Made by a program: the position numbers and the translations under genes
Notes under the pieces: model-generated
What the model saw: only the letters and a program-made list of their open reading frames with translations
What the model was told of the DNA's origin: nothing
Databases searched by the model: none
Shown: positions 6,106-7,011 of the stretch, one piece after another
Numbering within the stretch: the stretch's first letter is position 1
Layout of the letters: each line of letters starts with the position of its first letter
Origin: Bacilli bacterium
Lineage (GTDB): Bacteria > Bacillota_I > Bacilli_A > RF39 > UBA660
DNA: 7,011 nt
NCBI GenBank assembly: GCA_900757295.1
Contig: CAAENH010000076.1
Location: 1 to 7,011 of the forward strand
Reading direction: 5' to 3'

Positions 6106-6895
6106 TATGCACCTCTATTTGAGGATATGGAATTGAAATATTATTATTATCATAATATTGTTTTATTGTTCTTAAAGCAAGTCTTTCCATATCCCATTGT
6201 GTTCCTTTTTTACACCAAATTCTTACAGCATAATTAACACTATAATCATCAAGCTTATTAATTCCTATGTATAAAGCATTTGTTATTTCTTTTCTTTTTT
6301 TAAGTTCTAAACAAGCTTGATTTAGAACATCTTCTACTTTTTCTAATTTTTCTTCATATGCTGTTGGAATATCTAAAGTTATACATGAAGATTTTTGAGA
6401 TAAGTTGATTACTTCTGTAACATTACGATTAGATATAATTTTGACTTGTCCATTTAAAGCTTTGACTTTAGTAGTTTTTAAACCTAGTTCTATAACTTCA
6501 CCAGTAAAGCCTTCATAACAAATAGTATCTCCTACTACATAGAAATTATCTAGAAGTATCGTAATTCCATTAATTAAATCTTTAATTGTGTCTTGTAAGG
6601 CTAAACCTAATACAGCACCTACAACTCCTAATCCTGCTATTAGTGATTTAGTATTAACGCCGTATAATTCTAAAATTATTAAAAGTATTACAATAAATAC
6701 AATGTATTTCATTATGTTTTGGAATAATTTAATAATGGTATTTCTCTTTTTCTTCTCATGCTCAGTTTTTCCACTATTTATTAACTTTGCAAAAATTAAG
6801 CCAGAACATTTATATAATATGTATCCAGCACAAACAATAAAAATTATGCCATAAACTTCTTTTTTAGAAATGAACTTTAAAAGTTGTTCTAACAT
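6089..6895 (-). CDS. Small-conductance mechanosensitive channel, MscS family
   Basis: MscS channels open when membrane tension rises and release solutes during hypo-osmotic shock. This 268-residue protein has three membrane segments, about 13-35, 63-80 and 83-115, which is the minimal MscS layout. The third is the pore helix, with the Gly/Ala-rich SLIAGLGVVGAVLGLALQD (84-102). It leads into the beta domain with the hallmark INGITILLDNFYVVGD (108-123), then GEVIELGLKTTKV (132-144) and ISNRNV (154-159). The alpha/beta domain ends with ISIPYPQIEVH (253-263), the typical family C-terminus. The start at 6895 is supported by AGAAGGTG seven bases upstream. The gene begins 16 nt after the parB stop and its end overlaps DUF951, so it belongs to the parB operon. 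Which MscS subfamily it joins cannot be decided by eye. Confidence 0.95.
   Translation of the reverse strand: MLEQLLKFISKKEVYGIIFIVCAGYILYKCSGLIFAKLINSGKTEHEKKKRNTIIKLFQNIMKYIVFIVILLIILELYGVNTKSLIAGLGVVGAVLGLALQDTIKDLINGITILLDNFYVVGDTICYEGFTGEVIELGLKTTKVKALNGQVKIISNRNVTEVINLSQKSSCITLDIPTAYEEKLEKVEDVLNQACLELKKRKEITNALYIGINKLDDYSVNYAVRIWCKKGTQWDMERLALRTIKQYYDNNNISIPYPQIEVHNGKKL
6109..6116 (-). promoter_or_regulatory. Shine-Dalgarno of DUF951, inside mscS
   Basis: AGAGGTGC on the minus strand lies three bases before the DUF951 ATG and within the mscS coding region, supporting the overlapping start. Confidence 0.75.
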
Positions 6896-6902
6896 TTAAC
6901 CA

Positions 6903-6910
6903 CACCTTCT
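6903..6910 (-). promoter_or_regulatory. Shine-Dalgarno of mscS in the parB-mscS gap
   Basis: AGAAGGTG sits in the 16-bp space between the parB stop codon and the mscS ATG. There is no room for a terminator, so mscS is read from the parB transcript. Confidence 0.75.
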
Positions 6911-6911
6911 A

Positions 6912-7011
6912 TTAATCATTTTCTATATTTATATTTAATATTTGTAAAATTCTTTCTAAATCTTTATCTGAATCGAAAGGTATTTCTATTTTTTTATTAC
7001 TAATTTTTACC
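6912..7011 (-). CDS. parB: C-terminus of chromosome-partitioning protein ParB/Spo0J (partial)
   Basis: Only the last 33 codons and a TAA stop are in the window; the gene runs in from the right edge. The residues include KISNKKIEIPFDSDKDL and then ERILQIL, ending in NIEND. This matches the C-terminal dimerisation domain of Firmicutes ParB/Spo0J, where B. subtilis has a similar KIEIEF, then DLDRILELL, near its end. ParB is a CTPase that loads as a sliding clamp at parS sites near oriC and, with ParA/Soj and SMC, segregates the chromosome. The CTP-binding and helix-turn-helix domains are outside the window. A Noc paralogue is a formal alternative, but the close match to the Spo0J end favours ParB. 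The neighbours, as in B. subtilis, include a YyzM-like DUF951 gene and ychF, which supports the call. Confidence 0.85.
   Translation of the reverse strand, partial: VKISNKKIEIPFDSDKDLERILQILNINIEND

Noticed and set aside
6588..6854. Plus-strand open frame of 88 codons inside mscS
   Set aside because: It is antisense to the MscS membrane segments. Its hydrophobic look comes from the T-rich complementary strand and it resembles no family.
1..7011. Mobile element, CRISPR array, defence island or RNA gene
   Set aside because: Coding regions fill nearly the whole window with housekeeping or transport genes; no direct-repeat array, inverted terminal repeats, transposase, or tRNA/rRNA-like sequence was seen on either strand.

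Overview
The window looks like an ordinary core-genome segment from a very AT-rich Gram-positive (Bacillota-type) bacterium. By eye the GC content is only about 25-30%. All genes lie on the minus strand, Shine-Dalgarno sites are strong (AGAGGTGAT type), and the ParB/Spo0J C-terminus, DUF951 and YchF resemble Firmicutes versions. The clostridial-type long GluRS and the extreme AT bias suggest an uncultivated gut Bacilli/Erysipelotrichia-like or clostridial lineage. That placement is inference, and the species cannot be named from this window.

In transcription order (right to left) there are three units. Unit 1 is the end of parB (cut by the right edge), then mscS (small mechanosensitive channel), a 68-residue DUF951 protein and an AbgT-family transporter. 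The last three genes overlap by 17 and 20 nt, so they are probably translationally coupled. The unit ends in a clear 10-bp hairpin terminator at the transporter stop codon. Unit 2 is ychF alone, with an extended -10 promoter (TGATATAAT) immediately after that terminator and its own weaker AT-rich terminator. Unit 3 is gltX and cysS, 10 nt apart, followed after 27 bp by the first 18 codons of a membrane-anchored protein cut by the left edge, tentatively a YugP-type zinc metallopeptidase. A short-leader extended -10 promoter (TGTTAAAAT) precedes gltX.

The parB to DUF951 to ychF arrangement resembles the origin-proximal neighbourhood of Bacillota (spo0J ... yyzM-yyaF in Bacillus subtilis), so the window is probably close to oriC and transcribed away from it. 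The genes serve chromosome segregation (ParB), osmotic protection (MscS), transport (AbgT), ribosome-associated NTPase function (YchF) and tRNA charging with Glu and Cys.

I found no mobile element, CRISPR array, RNA gene, phage gene or defence system, and nothing I would call a new biological system. The points worth a second look are modest: the coupled mscS-DUF951-abgT trio, a divergent AbgT transporter between DUF951 and ychF, a degenerate parS-like palindrome in cysS, and two very compact terminator-promoter junctions.
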